This document shows, in pieces, positions 33,989 to 45,200 of a stretch of 64,000 nucleotides of DNA. The number at the start of each line of letters is the position of its first letter. Position 1 is the first letter of the stretch. Source of the DNA: Clostridium carboxidivorans P7. GTDB taxonomy: Bacteria > Bacillota > Clostridia > Clostridiales > Clostridiaceae. A model generated the notes under the pieces. It saw nothing but the letters and a program-made list of their open reading frames with translations. It ran no database searches and was not told where the DNA came from. The DNA lies in assembly GCF_001038625.1 (NCBI RefSeq), contig NZ_CP011803.1, forward strand, positions 930,001 to 994,000. Reading direction: 5' to 3'. The position numbers and the translations under genes were made by a program.

Positions 33989-35119
33989 GTGAAGGAACTT
34001 TTAGCACTACTAGAAAATTATATTATTTTAAAGGAAAAAAACAGGGAGCTTTATTATCAAATAAAAGATAATTATGATAATTTTAAGGATTTTTTAATTG
34101 AGAAACTGGGTTATAATTTGATTTTTCATGAGGATTTTGTGAAGCTTGAAAAGATACCAGGCAGGGCAGAAGGCTGGATGGGTATAGAAGGCTTTACTGA
34201 TATAAAGGAGTATATATTTTTTGTGATACTTTTAATGTATTTAGAGGATAAAAATAAAGAAGAACAATTTGTATTGTCCTTTGTAACAGAGTACATATCA
34301 AATCAATACCAGAATGAAAAGATAGATTGGACAAAATACAGTAATAGAAAATCCTTGGTTAAGGTTATAAAGTTAGCATTAAAATTAGGAATTATGAAAA
34401 ATAATGATGGTGATGAAGATGAGTTTTCCAGTAATGAAAATGCAGATGTACTCTATGAAAGTACTGGTATTTCAAGATATATAGTGAGAAGCTTTTCAAA
34501 GGATATTATGGAATGTGAAAGTCTTGAAGAACTTATGCACCACAACTTTGAAGGAGTGGAGCAGGATAAGGGAATGCTAAGAAGAAATAGGGTTTATAGG
34601 AGATTGCTTTTATCACCAGTTGTCTATAATGGTGGAACAGAAGATAGTGACTATGATTACATAAAGAAATTTAGAAGCAGCCTTCAGGAGAATTTTGAAA
34701 ATAATTTAGGCTGGGATTTACATGTACATAAAAATGGTGCTCTTATAGTTTTAAGTGATGATAACAAAATAGGTGATTTGTTTCCAAGTATGAAGGGAGA
34801 AAGTGAAGCTATACTTCTATTTGGAAAGCTTATAAGGGAAAAGCTTGAAGAAGGAAAGCTTGTTTTAAATTTAAATGATGAGATAGTTTTAAGTAGGGAA
34901 AATTTTAATGAGCTTTTATTAGAGTTAAGAAATAAAAAAGGAAGCGGCTTTAAAAAAGAACTTAGAGACAGTAAGGATGAGTATTTTATAGATGTGTTGT
35001 TAAATTATATGAAGGATTTCCTTATGGTAGAAGAAAGGGAAGCTTCTATAGTGATACTTCCAGTACTAGGTAAGGTTGTAGGTGATTACCCAAAGGATTA
35101 TTTAGCAGAGGAAAATTAG
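33989..35119 (+). CDS. jetB: Wadjet type II protein JetB (DUF2398, TIGR02678)
   Basis: A 376-residue MksE-like subunit (KITE winged-helix type) that binds the kleisin JetA. DUF2398 features: helical start ALLENYIILKEKNRELYYQIK, the middle segment GVEQDKGMLRRNRVYRRLLLSPVVY, and GWDLHVHKNGALIVL. It starts at GTG 33989 behind GGAGGTGAAAGC. The insertion of MITE copy 4 upstream means that transcription from jetA has to pass a fold-back structure, or that a promoter lies in the element. Confidence 0.9.
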   Translation: MKELLALLENYIILKEKNRELYYQIKDNYDNFKDFLIEKLGYNLIFHEDFVKLEKIPGRAEGWMGIEGFTDIKEYIFFVILLMYLEDKNKEEQFVLSFVTEYISNQYQNEKIDWTKYSNRKSLVKVIKLALKLGIMKNNDGDEDEFSSNENADVLYESTGISRYIVRSFSKDIMECESLEELMHHNFEGVEQDKGMLRRNRVYRRLLLSPVVYNGGTEDSDYDYIKKFRSSLQENFENNLGWDLHVHKNGALIVLSDDNKIGDLFPSMKGESEAILLFGKLIREKLEEGKLVLNLNDEIVLSRENFNELLLELRNKKGSGFKKELRDSKDEYFIDVLLNYMKDFLMVEEREASIVILPVLGKVVGDYPKDYLAEEN

Positions 35120-35192
35120 GTATATCTAAAAATAACTAAGAAGCTAGTATTGTTGTATAATACTGCTTTGCTTTAACAAAATGGAGGAAGAA

Positions 35193-38100
35193 ATGAAGGA
35201 AAGATGGATTGCAAATAAGTTTGGCCTTTTTAATTTTTGGTATTATGATGAAGAGGAATTTCAGCTTTTAAATGGGAAAATTCTTTTAAGAGGAAGCAAT
35301 GGAAGTGGAAAATCTGTAACAACACAGAGCTTTATTCCACTGCTTTTAGATGGAAATAAAGCACCCAGCAGGCTTGATCCTTTTGGTTCTACTGCAAGAA
35401 GAATGGAAAATTATCTTCTTCATGATAATCATGAGGACAGGATAGGGTATTTATATATAGAATTTAAAAAGCCTGAAAGTAACTTATATATAACTATTGG
35501 AATGGGAATGAGAGCACAAAAATCTAAAGCTATGGATTCTTGGTATTTTATTTTAAAGGATGGAAGAAGAGTAAATAAGGATTTTAAGCTTTATAAAGTT
35601 TTAGGAGAAAAGTATCCTCTTACAAAGCAGCAGTTTAAAAATTCCTTAGGTGAGGGGAATTTCTTTACTGAAAGTCAAAAGGAATACATGTATAAGGTAA
35701 ATGAGCATCTTTTTGGTTTCAGTGACATTGAAAATTATGAGGAACTTTTAAAGCTTTTGATTGAAATAAGAAGTCCAAAGCTTTCTAAAGAATTTAAGCC
35801 TACTAAAATATATAACATATTAAATAATTCTCAAAAGACTTTATCAGAGGATGATTTAAGACCTATGGCAGAGGCTATGGATAATATGGATTCTTTAAAC
35901 ATGAAGCTTATGTCCTTTGAAAAAAGCTTGAAGGCAGCGGAAAGTCTTAAGGAAAGCTTTCATAATTATAATAAATATATACTCTTTTCAAAGTCTAAGG
36001 ATTATTTGGAGAAAGAAGATTATGTAAGGGCATTGACAAAGGAAAGAGAAAGCTTGCTGCTTGACATTGAGGAGTTAAAAGATGAAAAAGATATAAAAAA
36101 GAAGGAAGCAGATAACTTAAAAGAAAAATATGATAAAGCAAGAGTGGAATATGAGAAACTCATAAAAAATGATATTTTTGCTACTAAAAATGAACTTGAA
36201 AATTTAAAGATAGAGATAAGTGAAGAAGAAAAAGAGGTCAGTGCTTTAAGAACTTCCCTAGATAAAAAGAATAAAGATTTAAAAGAGAAGGAAGGCAAAC
36301 TAGAAGAAATAAAAAAAGAAGAAGAATACATAGAATCACAGATAATAAGAGAATTGGATGACATAGAAGACTATGGAGAAGAATTTAATTTTGAAGAAGG
36401 TGCTTTATTAAAAAAGGAACTTTTGAAGGGTATAAAGGACTATGATTTTACATTTATAAAAGAAAGCTTAAATAAGGAAGAAAGAAAATTAGAAAATGCT
36501 TTTAAATTCATAAAGACGTATGAAGATATAAAATCTGAAAAAGAAGAATGTGAACTAGAAAGAGACAAAACAGCTAAAATTGTAGAAGGCTTAAATAGTG
36601 AACTGAAAGAAAGCTATGAATATTTTACCCATATTAAAGAAGAATACATGGAAAAAATAAATATTTATAATGGAAATAATAATGAGCTCATTTTAAAGGA
36701 TGAAGAGCTTCAAAAGCTATTTAAGTTGGTAAATGATATAGAAAAAAGAGGGGATTTGGAAAACCTGAAGCCAATTATAAGTGATGCTTACAATAATTTT
36801 AGAGGAAAACTTTTAGTAGAGAAAACAGGACTTCATGAGAAAAGGAAAAGCTTTTTAGAAAGCATTAAAGAATTAGAAAAACAGATAAAAATATTGGAGC
36901 AGGAAAAAGAAGCTGAGTTTATATTGGAGGAGGAGGTAAAGGTTAGCCGTGAAAAGCTTGAAGAGAAGAAAATACCTTTCATACCTCTATATAGAGCCTT
37001 TGATTTTACAGAAAACTTGTCAGAAGAAGAAAAGAAGCTCATTGAAAGTTCTTTAATAGATATGGGTATGATAAATGCCTTGATAGTACCTAATAAATAT
37101 AAAAATGAATTGATGAATATAACTGCAAAGGATAGATATTTATTTGCTGGAGAGGAAAAGAAGAGCAATAATCTTTCATCATTTTTAAAAGTAGAACATG
37201 GGGAATTTGCTTCACTTTATAAAGATGAATTAGAAGCAGTGCTTAGTAGTATATCTGTAGAAGAAGGAACATCTACATATTTAAACAACAAAGGTATTTA
37301 TAACATAGGTATTATAAAGGGAAAAACTTCCTCCAATTATGAATTGAAATATATAGGAGAGGAAAGCAGAAAAAGACATAGAGAAGCCTTAATAAAAGAA
37401 AAGCTTCAGGAAATCCAAAGCATAAGGCTGCAAGTGGATTCTTTAGAAGATGGCTTAAAGTATTTAGAGAAAAAAATGGTTATTCTGCAAAAAGAGTATG
37501 AAGCTTTTCCTTCTAAAGAGGATTTAAAAACCAATCTGGAGCTTATTGAAGAAAAGGAAGATGAGGTTAGAAGTCAGGAGAAAAGCTTACTTATTTTAAA
37601 GGAGAAATATGCTCAGTTAATTAAGAGGTTGGAACAGGCTAAAGTAAAAGTTTTTGAAGAAACAAGTGAAATAAGCTTAGAAAAGAATTCAAAGTCTTTT
37701 GAAGATGCCTTGGATGCTGCAGAAGATTATAGAAAAACTTTAAGTAAAATAGAAATTAGTGTAGAAAAGTTTAAAAGCTGCAGCTTGAGAATAATATCAA
37801 TAGATGAGCAAATAGAATATCTTAAGGAAGATTTGGATAGACTTTGGCAGAATGTAGCAAGCTTAGATAAAAAAATAAAGAATAAAAGTATTAAGGTACA
37901 AGGGCTTCAGGAAGTACTTATAAAGGCTAATTTAAGTGAAATAGAAAGAGCCATAGAAGAGGCTAAGCACATAGTAGACAGCTATCCCTATAAAAGTAGT
38001 GAAATGAACAAAGCAGTAACTACTATAGCCAATAAGATTGAAAGCAATATGGAAAAAGAAAAGGAAAAGGAAATAAAAATAAAAAGGGAAAAAGAATTTC

Positions 38101-39245
38101 TCAAAATATTAGAAGAAAACTTATTAAAAGAAATTGAACTTAATTATGTAGAGATAAATGCAGCAGATACCTTAAAGGAAAAAGCTGAATATGTGGTTAC
38201 TAATTATAAGGAAGACAAAAATAAAGATGAAAGAACCTATGGAAGAGAGCTTTTTGAAAGCGTACAAAGATATGAGGGAGATTTGAGAGAGTACAATTTA
38301 AAGCATATGGAAATCTTTGAACTAGAGGAAAATATAGAAGATGAGGAAAAGAAAAGGCTGTATATGAAGGGAAAAAGATATGATATTGTACTTAGATTTA
38401 ATGGGAAAGTTTCCATTTATAATTTAACTCATCTTTTAAGGGAAGTCATAGAAGAACAGAAGTTATTTATCAGTGAGAAGGAAAGACAAATTTTTGAGGA
38501 AACTTTGATAAATACTATCAGTACTAAGATAACTGGAAAGATATATCAAACTAAGATATGGGTAGATCAAATGAATGATTTAATGGAGTCTATGAATACT
38601 TCAAGTGGGCTTAAATTTAGTTTAAGATGGGTTCCTAAAAAGGCAGATAGTGAAAATCAAATGGATGTTTCAAGCCTAGTAAACATTCTTGAAAGAGGTG
38701 CTGTAGTAACAGAAGAAGATATAGATAAACTATCTAAACATTTTAAAGAAAAGCTTAAGCAGCAAAAAAGGGATCTTGAAGCTAGTGGTGAAGTAGTAAA
38801 CTATCAAAGTATTATAAAGGATATTTTAGACTATAGGCAGTGGTATGAATTCAGGCTTTATTATACAAAGCCTTTAGAAGGAAAGAAAGAGCTTACAGAT
38901 AATGAATTCTTTAAGTTTTCTGGTGGAGAAAAAGCTATGGCTATGTATGTTCCACTTTTTGCAGCAGTAAATGCAAAATATAATGGAGCGGATAAAAAGG
39001 ATTGTCCTAGAATTATAGCTTTAGATGAAGCTTTTGCAGGAGTTGATGAAAATAATATAAGTGATATGTTTAAGCTTTTAGAAAAGATGAATTTAGACTA
39101 TGTATTAAATTCTCAGGTTCTTTGGGGAGATTATGAAACGGTAAAGGAATTGGCTATTTGTGAATTAACGAGAGATAACGAAGATGATATTGTTGTAGTT
39201 GAGAGATTTCAGTGGAATGGAAAGGAAAAGGTTATAGTTATATAG
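35193..39245 (+). CDS. jetC: Wadjet type II SMC-like ATPase JetC (TIGR02680)
   Basis: A 1350-residue SMC/MukB-type motor. Head motifs: Walker A GSNGSGKS (about 34-41) within LRGSNGSGKSVTTQSFIPLLLDGNK-type sequence, signature FSGGEKAMAMY (about 1240) and Walker B RIIALDEAFAGVDENN (about 1270). Two long Glu/Lys-rich coiled coils (about 260-560 and 690-1050) flank a hinge-like globular part. ATP-driven loop extrusion is the known role of the MksB/JetC family, which lets Wadjet recognise small circular DNA. ATG 35193 is preferred over 35181 because GGAGGAAG precedes it. Confidence 0.95.
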   Translation: MKERWIANKFGLFNFWYYDEEEFQLLNGKILLRGSNGSGKSVTTQSFIPLLLDGNKAPSRLDPFGSTARRMENYLLHDNHEDRIGYLYIEFKKPESNLYITIGMGMRAQKSKAMDSWYFILKDGRRVNKDFKLYKVLGEKYPLTKQQFKNSLGEGNFFTESQKEYMYKVNEHLFGFSDIENYEELLKLLIEIRSPKLSKEFKPTKIYNILNNSQKTLSEDDLRPMAEAMDNMDSLNMKLMSFEKSLKAAESLKESFHNYNKYILFSKSKDYLEKEDYVRALTKERESLLLDIEELKDEKDIKKKEADNLKEKYDKARVEYEKLIKNDIFATKNELENLKIEISEEEKEVSALRTSLDKKNKDLKEKEGKLEEIKKEEEYIESQIIRELDDIEDYGEEFNFEEGALLKKELLKGIKDYDFTFIKESLNKEERKLENAFKFIKTYEDIKSEKEECELERDKTAKIVEGLNSELKESYEYFTHIKEEYMEKINIYNGNNNELILKDEELQKLFKLVNDIEKRGDLENLKPIISDAYNNFRGKLLVEKTGLHEKRKSFLESIKELEKQIKILEQEKEAEFILEEEVKVSREKLEEKKIPFIPLYRAFDFTENLSEEEKKLIESSLIDMGMINALIVPNKYKNELMNITAKDRYLFAGEEKKSNNLSSFLKVEHGEFASLYKDELEAVLSSISVEEGTSTYLNNKGIYNIGIIKGKTSSNYELKYIGEESRKRHREALIKEKLQEIQSIRLQVDSLEDGLKYLEKKMVILQKEYEAFPSKEDLKTNLELIEEKEDEVRSQEKSLLILKEKYAQLIKRLEQAKVKVFEETSEISLEKNSKSFEDALDAAEDYRKTLSKIEISVEKFKSCSLRIISIDEQIEYLKEDLDRLWQNVASLDKKIKNKSIKVQGLQEVLIKANLSEIERAIEEAKHIVDSYPYKSSEMNKAVTTIANKIESNMEKEKEKEIKIKREKEFLKILEENLLKEIELNYVEINAADTLKEKAEYVVTNYKEDKNKDERTYGRELFESVQRYEGDLREYNLKHMEIFELEENIEDEEKKRLYMKGKRYDIVLRFNGKVSIYNLTHLLREVIEEQKLFISEKERQIFEETLINTISTKITGKIYQTKIWVDQMNDLMESMNTSSGLKFSLRWVPKKADSENQMDVSSLVNILERGAVVTEEDIDKLSKHFKEKLKQQKRDLEASGEVVNYQSIIKDILDYRQWYEFRLYYTKPLEGKKELTDNEFFKFSGGEKAMAMYVPLFAAVNAKYNGADKKDCPRIIALDEAFAGVDENNISDMFKLLEKMNLDYVLNSQVLWGDYETVKELAICELTRDNEDDIVVVERFQWNGKEKVIVI

Positions 39246-39322
39246 GATTACAAGGTGAAAGCTTAACTTATGCTCCGAAATTCTATATAATTTGAGTAAT
39301 TTTGAACTTAAGGGAGAATGGT

Positions 39323-40624
39323 ATGTTAGAGAAGGAAGCGGTGAAGTTTTTTCAGGACAGGAAGGAATATGAAAGGATACTTACTGCAATATTTGAAAAG
39401 TATAAAAGTATTGGTAAGCTTTCTGGAACTTTTCAATTAAAAGAGCTAAATGATGATGAGCGAAGAATACTTGCTCCTATTCATCATAAGTATTTTGCTG
39501 CTAAAGAAGCTAAGGTATCTGTGAAAAAATTTCTTGATCATTTTTGCAGTGGAAGATTTGAAGGTTTGGATTTTACAAAGGTTTTAGCAATATATTTTAA
39601 AGATAACCTTACAACTTATAGAGAAGAAAAGGAAGGTAAGAAAATAAAAAAAGAAGAGTTTTTTAAAGAATTAATCAATATAAATAAAGGAACAAAATCA
39701 GAATTATGGCTTCAGGAAGCACTAGAAAACAAAGGCTTTGGATACAATATATTGATAAAAAATTATGAAGCTTATAGTAAAGATAACAAGTTAGAAGATT
39801 TTAAGCTGCTTTTAAGTGCTGTATTAAATGGGATTAATTCACTTACCTTTAGTGCTAGTGCTTTAGAAAGTCTTCCTATATTTTCTTCTAGAATTACAAA
39901 AGATCCTCACTATTTTGATATGAATACTACAGCAGGAAAAATTTTAATACATGGTATATGCTATATATTAAAAACAGAATTTCCAAAAGATGCGGAAGAA
40001 ACTGCCGAAATACTATATTCTGCAGGACTATTAAAGGATGAAATATCCAGTTATGTTGCAACCTTTGGACTTAAAGCTTATAAAGAAGAAGGTGAACTGG
40101 AATTTGTATATGGTTTTACAAATATGGGAGAGCCTCTTATTTTTACCTTAGGAAACTTGTCTAAAATAGATAGGTTTATTTGTAATAAAAATAGATTATT
40201 TATTTTCGAAAATCCATCCTTGTTTAATGAGGTTATAAAAAGAACAGCTGAATTTAAACCTTCTATTGTATGTACAAGTGGACAATTAAAGCTTGCTTCA
40301 GTGGTTTTGTTAGATAAAGTAGTTCAAGAAGTAGAAGAAATTTATTATTCTGGAGATTTTGATCCAGAAGGAATTTTAATAGCTAATAAATTAAAGCTAA
40401 GATATGGAGATAAATTAAAGCTTTGGAGATTTGATGTGGAGGATTATTTGAAGGTTATATCAAATAAATTCATATCTGATATCAGCAGAGCAAAGCTTAA
40501 TAATATTCAAAACAGCGCTTTAGAACCTTTGATAAAAAAGCTTGAGGATATAGGAAAAGCTGGATATCAGGAAATGTTGATTGAAGAGTATGTTGAGGAT
40601 GTTATAAAAGTAAGCTCAACATGA
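39323..40624 (+). CDS. jetD: Wadjet type II nuclease JetD (DUF3323/DUF2399, TIGR02679)
   Basis: A 433-residue protein with an N-terminal DUF3323 part (about 1-230) and a C-terminal Toprim-like DUF2399 part. The Toprim carboxylates are visible: Glu in LFIFENPSLF and the D-x-D type GDFDPEG, equivalent to the metal-binding residues of topoisomerase VI and of characterised JetD. JetD cuts the plasmid held by the SMC complex. ATG 39323 lies 5 bases after AAGGGAG; the frame upstream to a TTG at 39302 has no site. It completes the jetABCD set. Confidence 0.93.
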   Translation: MLEKEAVKFFQDRKEYERILTAIFEKYKSIGKLSGTFQLKELNDDERRILAPIHHKYFAAKEAKVSVKKFLDHFCSGRFEGLDFTKVLAIYFKDNLTTYREEKEGKKIKKEEFFKELININKGTKSELWLQEALENKGFGYNILIKNYEAYSKDNKLEDFKLLLSAVLNGINSLTFSASALESLPIFSSRITKDPHYFDMNTTAGKILIHGICYILKTEFPKDAEETAEILYSAGLLKDEISSYVATFGLKAYKEEGELEFVYGFTNMGEPLIFTLGNLSKIDRFICNKNRLFIFENPSLFNEVIKRTAEFKPSIVCTSGQLKLASVVLLDKVVQEVEEIYYSGDFDPEGILIANKLKLRYGDKLKLWRFDVEDYLKVISNKFISDISRAKLNNIQNSALEPLIKKLEDIGKAGYQEMLIEEYVEDVIKVSST

Positions 40625-40719
40625 GTTCTATTAAGTGGGAAGATGTAAGGAAACAAACTATCATAAGATGTTTAATATGGTAATATGTTAAAAATTTTTG
40701 AAAGGAATTCAAAGATATT

Positions 40720-42081
40720 ATGGGAATTTTAAAAGATGTTTCTAGTATAATAACTAATAAGTTGACAATGTTAAGCCTACGTAATATCAACAATCCTAAT
40801 AAAAAATACCCTGTAGCAGATGGGTCATTTATTCAAGCTGATATGGTGGAAAAGTGGAATGATTCAAAATGGCAAAGTGAATTTAATTATTTAAAAGAAG
40901 TTAATATGCATTACGTTATTATGGGCACTTCTATTACTGAAAATGATTTAACCAAAACTATCTACCCAACCAAAATTCCTGGAGGACAAATGGAATATCC
41001 AGGTGTAGATGTTGTTGACATGTGTCTTAGAAACGCAGAAAAAACAGGTATGAAGATTTTTTTAGGTATTAATTTTAATAAGGCTTGGTGGGAAAAAGGG
41101 CCTAGAGATCCCAAATGGCTTTATGATCAAATGGAAAGAGCGAATATGATAGCCGACGAATTATATACTAAATACCATGTGGAATATCCTAATGCTTTTC
41201 ATGGATGGTATTGGGTATATGAGGTAGATAATTTAAATTTTAAAACAAAGGATGATTTTTTTGTACTAGCTAAAGCAATTGATATTAATTTAAAACACTT
41301 AAAAGAAAAGAATCATCGATTACCGTTGATGTTATCACCTTTTATGAATTCTATTTATGGAACAGCTGAAGAATATGCAAAAAATTGGGCTTATTTATTT
41401 CAGCATACGGATTTAGAAAAAGGAGATATATTTTGTCCACAGGATTCCGTTGGCGGTGGTGGACTAAAAATAGATGAAGTAGATCACTGGTTTGCAGAAT
41501 TAAGAAAGGCTGTAGATACTAAACCAGGGTTATTATTTTGGGCTAATACAGAAACCTTTAATCATTTAAATTGGTCTAGTGCCCCTCTTAATCGATTTAT
41601 AAGACAGATGGAAATTGAAAAACCATACGTAGATAACATTATAACTTTTGCATATTGTCATTACTATAGTCCTAATAATATTGATAAAGGTTTCCATGAA
41701 ACTTATTTAAAATATGTTAAAAGCGGTCGGTTAGAAAATCGTAAACCAACACTCCCAAAGAAAGTTACAGTCAAAGAGGTGGGGAAAAATGAATTTTTAA
41801 TCTCTTGGGACCCTGCCCGTGATAACATTGGGATATATGGGTATGAAGTCTATAGAAATAAAAAATTAATTTTCACTACTAATGTAGATAGGATTTTCAA
41901 AGGAAAAGAAGCAAAAAAGGAAGAACTTGCAATGAGTTATATAGATAAGATACTCTTAGAAGATAAATTGAAAGAGCTTAATTATGAAGTAAGAGCAATG
42001 GATTTCGTTGGAAATATATCAAAGCCTAAAAAAGGAAATACTAACTTCATATCTAACTTTTCTAAAACCTTTCAGAAGTAA
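40720..42081 (+). CDS. DUF4434 TIM-barrel protein with C-terminal FN3-like domain
   Basis: A 453-residue cytoplasmic-looking protein. Residues about 25-340 match the DUF4434 glycosidase-like barrel (DGSFIQADMVEKW, YHVEYPNAFHGWYWVYEVDN with a Glu, PLMLSPFMN, GDIFCPQDSVGGGG). Residues about 345-440 form an Ig/FN3-like unit (PTLPKKVTVKEVGKNEFLIS, then GIYGYEVYRNKKLIF). There is no signal peptide. Codon use is like that of the neighbours. It lies between Wadjet and the nuclease-helicase pair without obvious functional link; polysaccharide processing is plausible. Ribosome binding site is GAAAGGAAT. Confidence 0.85.
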   Translation: MGILKDVSSIITNKLTMLSLRNINNPNKKYPVADGSFIQADMVEKWNDSKWQSEFNYLKEVNMHYVIMGTSITENDLTKTIYPTKIPGGQMEYPGVDVVDMCLRNAEKTGMKIFLGINFNKAWWEKGPRDPKWLYDQMERANMIADELYTKYHVEYPNAFHGWYWVYEVDNLNFKTKDDFFVLAKAIDINLKHLKEKNHRLPLMLSPFMNSIYGTAEEYAKNWAYLFQHTDLEKGDIFCPQDSVGGGGLKIDEVDHWFAELRKAVDTKPGLLFWANTETFNHLNWSSAPLNRFIRQMEIEKPYVDNIITFAYCHYYSPNNIDKGFHETYLKYVKSGRLENRKPTLPKKVTVKEVGKNEFLISWDPARDNIGIYGYEVYRNKKLIFTTNVDRIFKGKEAKKEELAMSYIDKILLEDKLKELNYEVRAMDFVGNISKPKKGNTNFISNFSKTFQK

Positions 42082-42204
42082 GTAGTAAAAATTCATTTAT
42101 AGGTGCAATTCAGGATAATTCTATGGAGAAAAAACATGATTGAAAGAGGAAAGCTATGATATAATTACAAATAAAACCTAATAAAAACTAGGGGAGATTT
42201 AATC

Positions 42205-45200
42205 ATGGAAAGAAAAGTTTATATGGAGAAGCTTTTTTCAAAGCGAAGAGAAAAACTTATAGATATGTGTATTAAACTTCAAAAACAAGGGGAAAGATTT
42301 CTTTACATAATGCCTTCCAGTGTTGCTATAAAAGAAGTAAGAAAAAGGCTGTTAAATGAAAGCTGTGGACTTTTAGGATCTAAAGTAATCGTTTTTGATG
42401 ATCTAGAAATGGATATAATAAAGGAAGAAATTCCTCAGGATAGAGTTATCTTTGAACCTGTGGTGAAGGTAATTATTTCTGAAATTTGCAGTAATCTTAA
42501 GGAAACCGGGCAACTTAATTATTACGAAAAATTGTACAATAAAAAAGGTTTTCATAGTGAAATTGCAGCACTAATTAGAAGTTTAAAAAGAAATTGTATA
42601 GATGAAGAAAAGTTTTCAAAGGTTAAAGAAAATATAGAAGATGAAGTTTTAAAAGCTAAGATGGAAGATTTGCTTTTAATATATAGGTTTTACAATAAAA
42701 ACTTAAAAGAAAATAACATTTATGATAGAAATGACATTCCATTAGAAGCTATTAGGTTAGCTCATAACTTTAAAAAAATAAGCAAATATAATTCCATTAT
42801 AATAGATGGTTTTACAGATATAGAAAACATAAGTATAGAGCTTATGGAAGAAATAGCAAAGTACAGTGATATAAATATATATGTAAATTGTCCTTATGTA
42901 AATTCTTTTATGGAGGATTTCTTAGAGGAGGAAATAAAAAGTCCCTTTGAAAAAATGGGCTTTGAAATAGTGGGAGAAGATGGGGAACTTTATGATGTAA
43001 AAAATGATTTTAAGGAATTAGGAAGTAAATTTTATTGTGGTGAAAGCTTAACTTGTAATGTGGAAGGACTTAATATAAAGGCTTATCCTTGTATAAAGAC
43101 GGAAATTAGGGAAACTGCAAGAGATATAAAAGAAAAGCTTATGGCTAAAATTAATCCAGAAGATATTGCTATTTACATAAATAATAGGGAAGATTACTCT
43201 CCATATATCATTGAAATATTTGATGAGTTTAATATTCCTGTGGCTTTAAATTATGAAATAGCCCTCAGCAGCTCGGAGCTTATTAGAAAAATGGTTAAAG
43301 GTCTTTTAGAGTATGAAAAAGACAGCTGCTCTGGAGAAGAGTGGTTTGAAATATTGTGCCAGCAGATGGAAAGTAAGAAAGACTATATGGCAGGGCTTAT
43401 TTATAAGGTGTTTAATTCAAATATTGATAATGATGATAAATTTGAGATTATGGCTTTTGAAGGATTTAAAAATTTAATTTATGAACTAAAGCTTAGCTTT
43501 GAAAAAAGTGAAATTCTTAATAAGGACATATTAAAAGAGGATTTTGTTCAGCTTTTAAGTGATTGTATTCAAGGGATAACTTTCACTGTAAAGAAGGGAA
43601 ATAATGAAGGAGTAAGAATTTTAAATACAGCTTTGGCTAAAGGAGTATATTTTAAGCATGTGTATATTTTAGGCTTAAATGAAGGAGAATTGCCAAAGTG
43701 TGTAAAGAACAATGGTTTGTTTGACAGCTTTGAAACTTCAATGCTTTGTGAAAATGGTATAAGATACAAGGATTATTTATGGGAGCTTAATAGAGAAAAA
43801 ATTAGGTTTAATCTGTCCATAGCTTCAGCAGAAGAAACTTTAAATCTAAGTTACAGATCTGCTGGTGAGGATGGTAAGTTTGCTATTGCATCTTCCTTTA
43901 TTGATGAAATTAAATTTATGTGCAGAATAGATAAAATAAATAATCTTACCATGAGAAATAGATTTGAAATAAAGTATGATGAAGTTATGAGCAGCTATGA
44001 ACTTCAAGCAGTTTATTTAAGAAGCTATTTTCAAAGCAAATATTTAAATAATGAAACTGACAGCTTCAAAAAAAATTTGAGCCTTATGGAAAAAGAGGTA
44101 AATAAAATTATAGATAAAGGTCTTGTGGAGTATCATAGAGAAAAGGAAGAGGCTTTTAACGAATATGAAGGAATTTTAGGAAATGACTTTAAGGATATAT
44201 CAGAAACATTATGCAGATTTTCTCCTTCCAGTCTTAATGAATATTTAAAATGTCCTTTTAGATATATGATGAATACACTATTTAACTTAGGAGAAGAAGA
44301 GGAAGAAGAAGAGTTTTCAAGCCTCGAAATAGGAAGCTTTTATCACAGTGTACTTTATAGATATTACAGTAAAGCACAGCAGTTTCAATGCTTTGATGAG
44401 GAAGTTTTTGAAGCTGTATTTAAAAAATCTCTTGGAGAATTGAGAAAGATAGATATTCCTAAAGAAGAGTTAAACTTAATATTTAATTATCTCTATAGAG
44501 TGCTTAAAAATTTTATTACTGCAGATATAAAGAGAATGGAAGTATTTGCGGATGTAACTAAAAATTCAATTTTAAAGCCTTATCTTTTGGAAAAATTCTT
44601 TGAAGAAGAAGAAGTTTTTGGAGTACCTATAAGATGTAAAATTGATAGAGTTGATTTGGAATATAGAAAAGAAGGAAATGAATTAATTCCTACAGGAAGA
44701 TATGTAATATATGATTACAAAAAGAGCGGTATTTTAGGAATGAAGGATATTGTACAAAATAATGATTATCAAACAGCTATTTATTATTATGTGGTGGAAA
44801 AAGAACTTAAAAAGCTTTTAAAAACAGATAAAGTTGAATGTATGGCTTTATTATATTTAAGTATTGAAAAAACAGAAGATACTGTTGAAAAGGATGGAAT
44901 TTATAAAACAGAGTATAAAAAGCAGTTGGATTTTGCTAGAAAACGTTCTGATATAAAGGGAGACAAATTTACTATACTTATGGAATATATTAAAGACTCT
45001 ATTTTAGATACTATTGCTTCAATAAAGCAGGGTAAGTTTAATTACAAACCCATGTGCAGCTTTTTTGAGGAGTATAGTACTTATCCATGCGACTTTGAAA
45101 AACTTTGTAGATACAGTACAAATAAGATGAGAGCAATTATGGAAGGTCAATTTACGGTTCAGGAAAATGGCAGTGATGAGAAAAATGTACTTATGGAGGG

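Noticed and set aside
36020..36364. Ser/Phe-rich minus-strand frames inside jetC
   Set aside because: Shadows of the Glu/Lys-rich coiled-coil codons on the plus strand.
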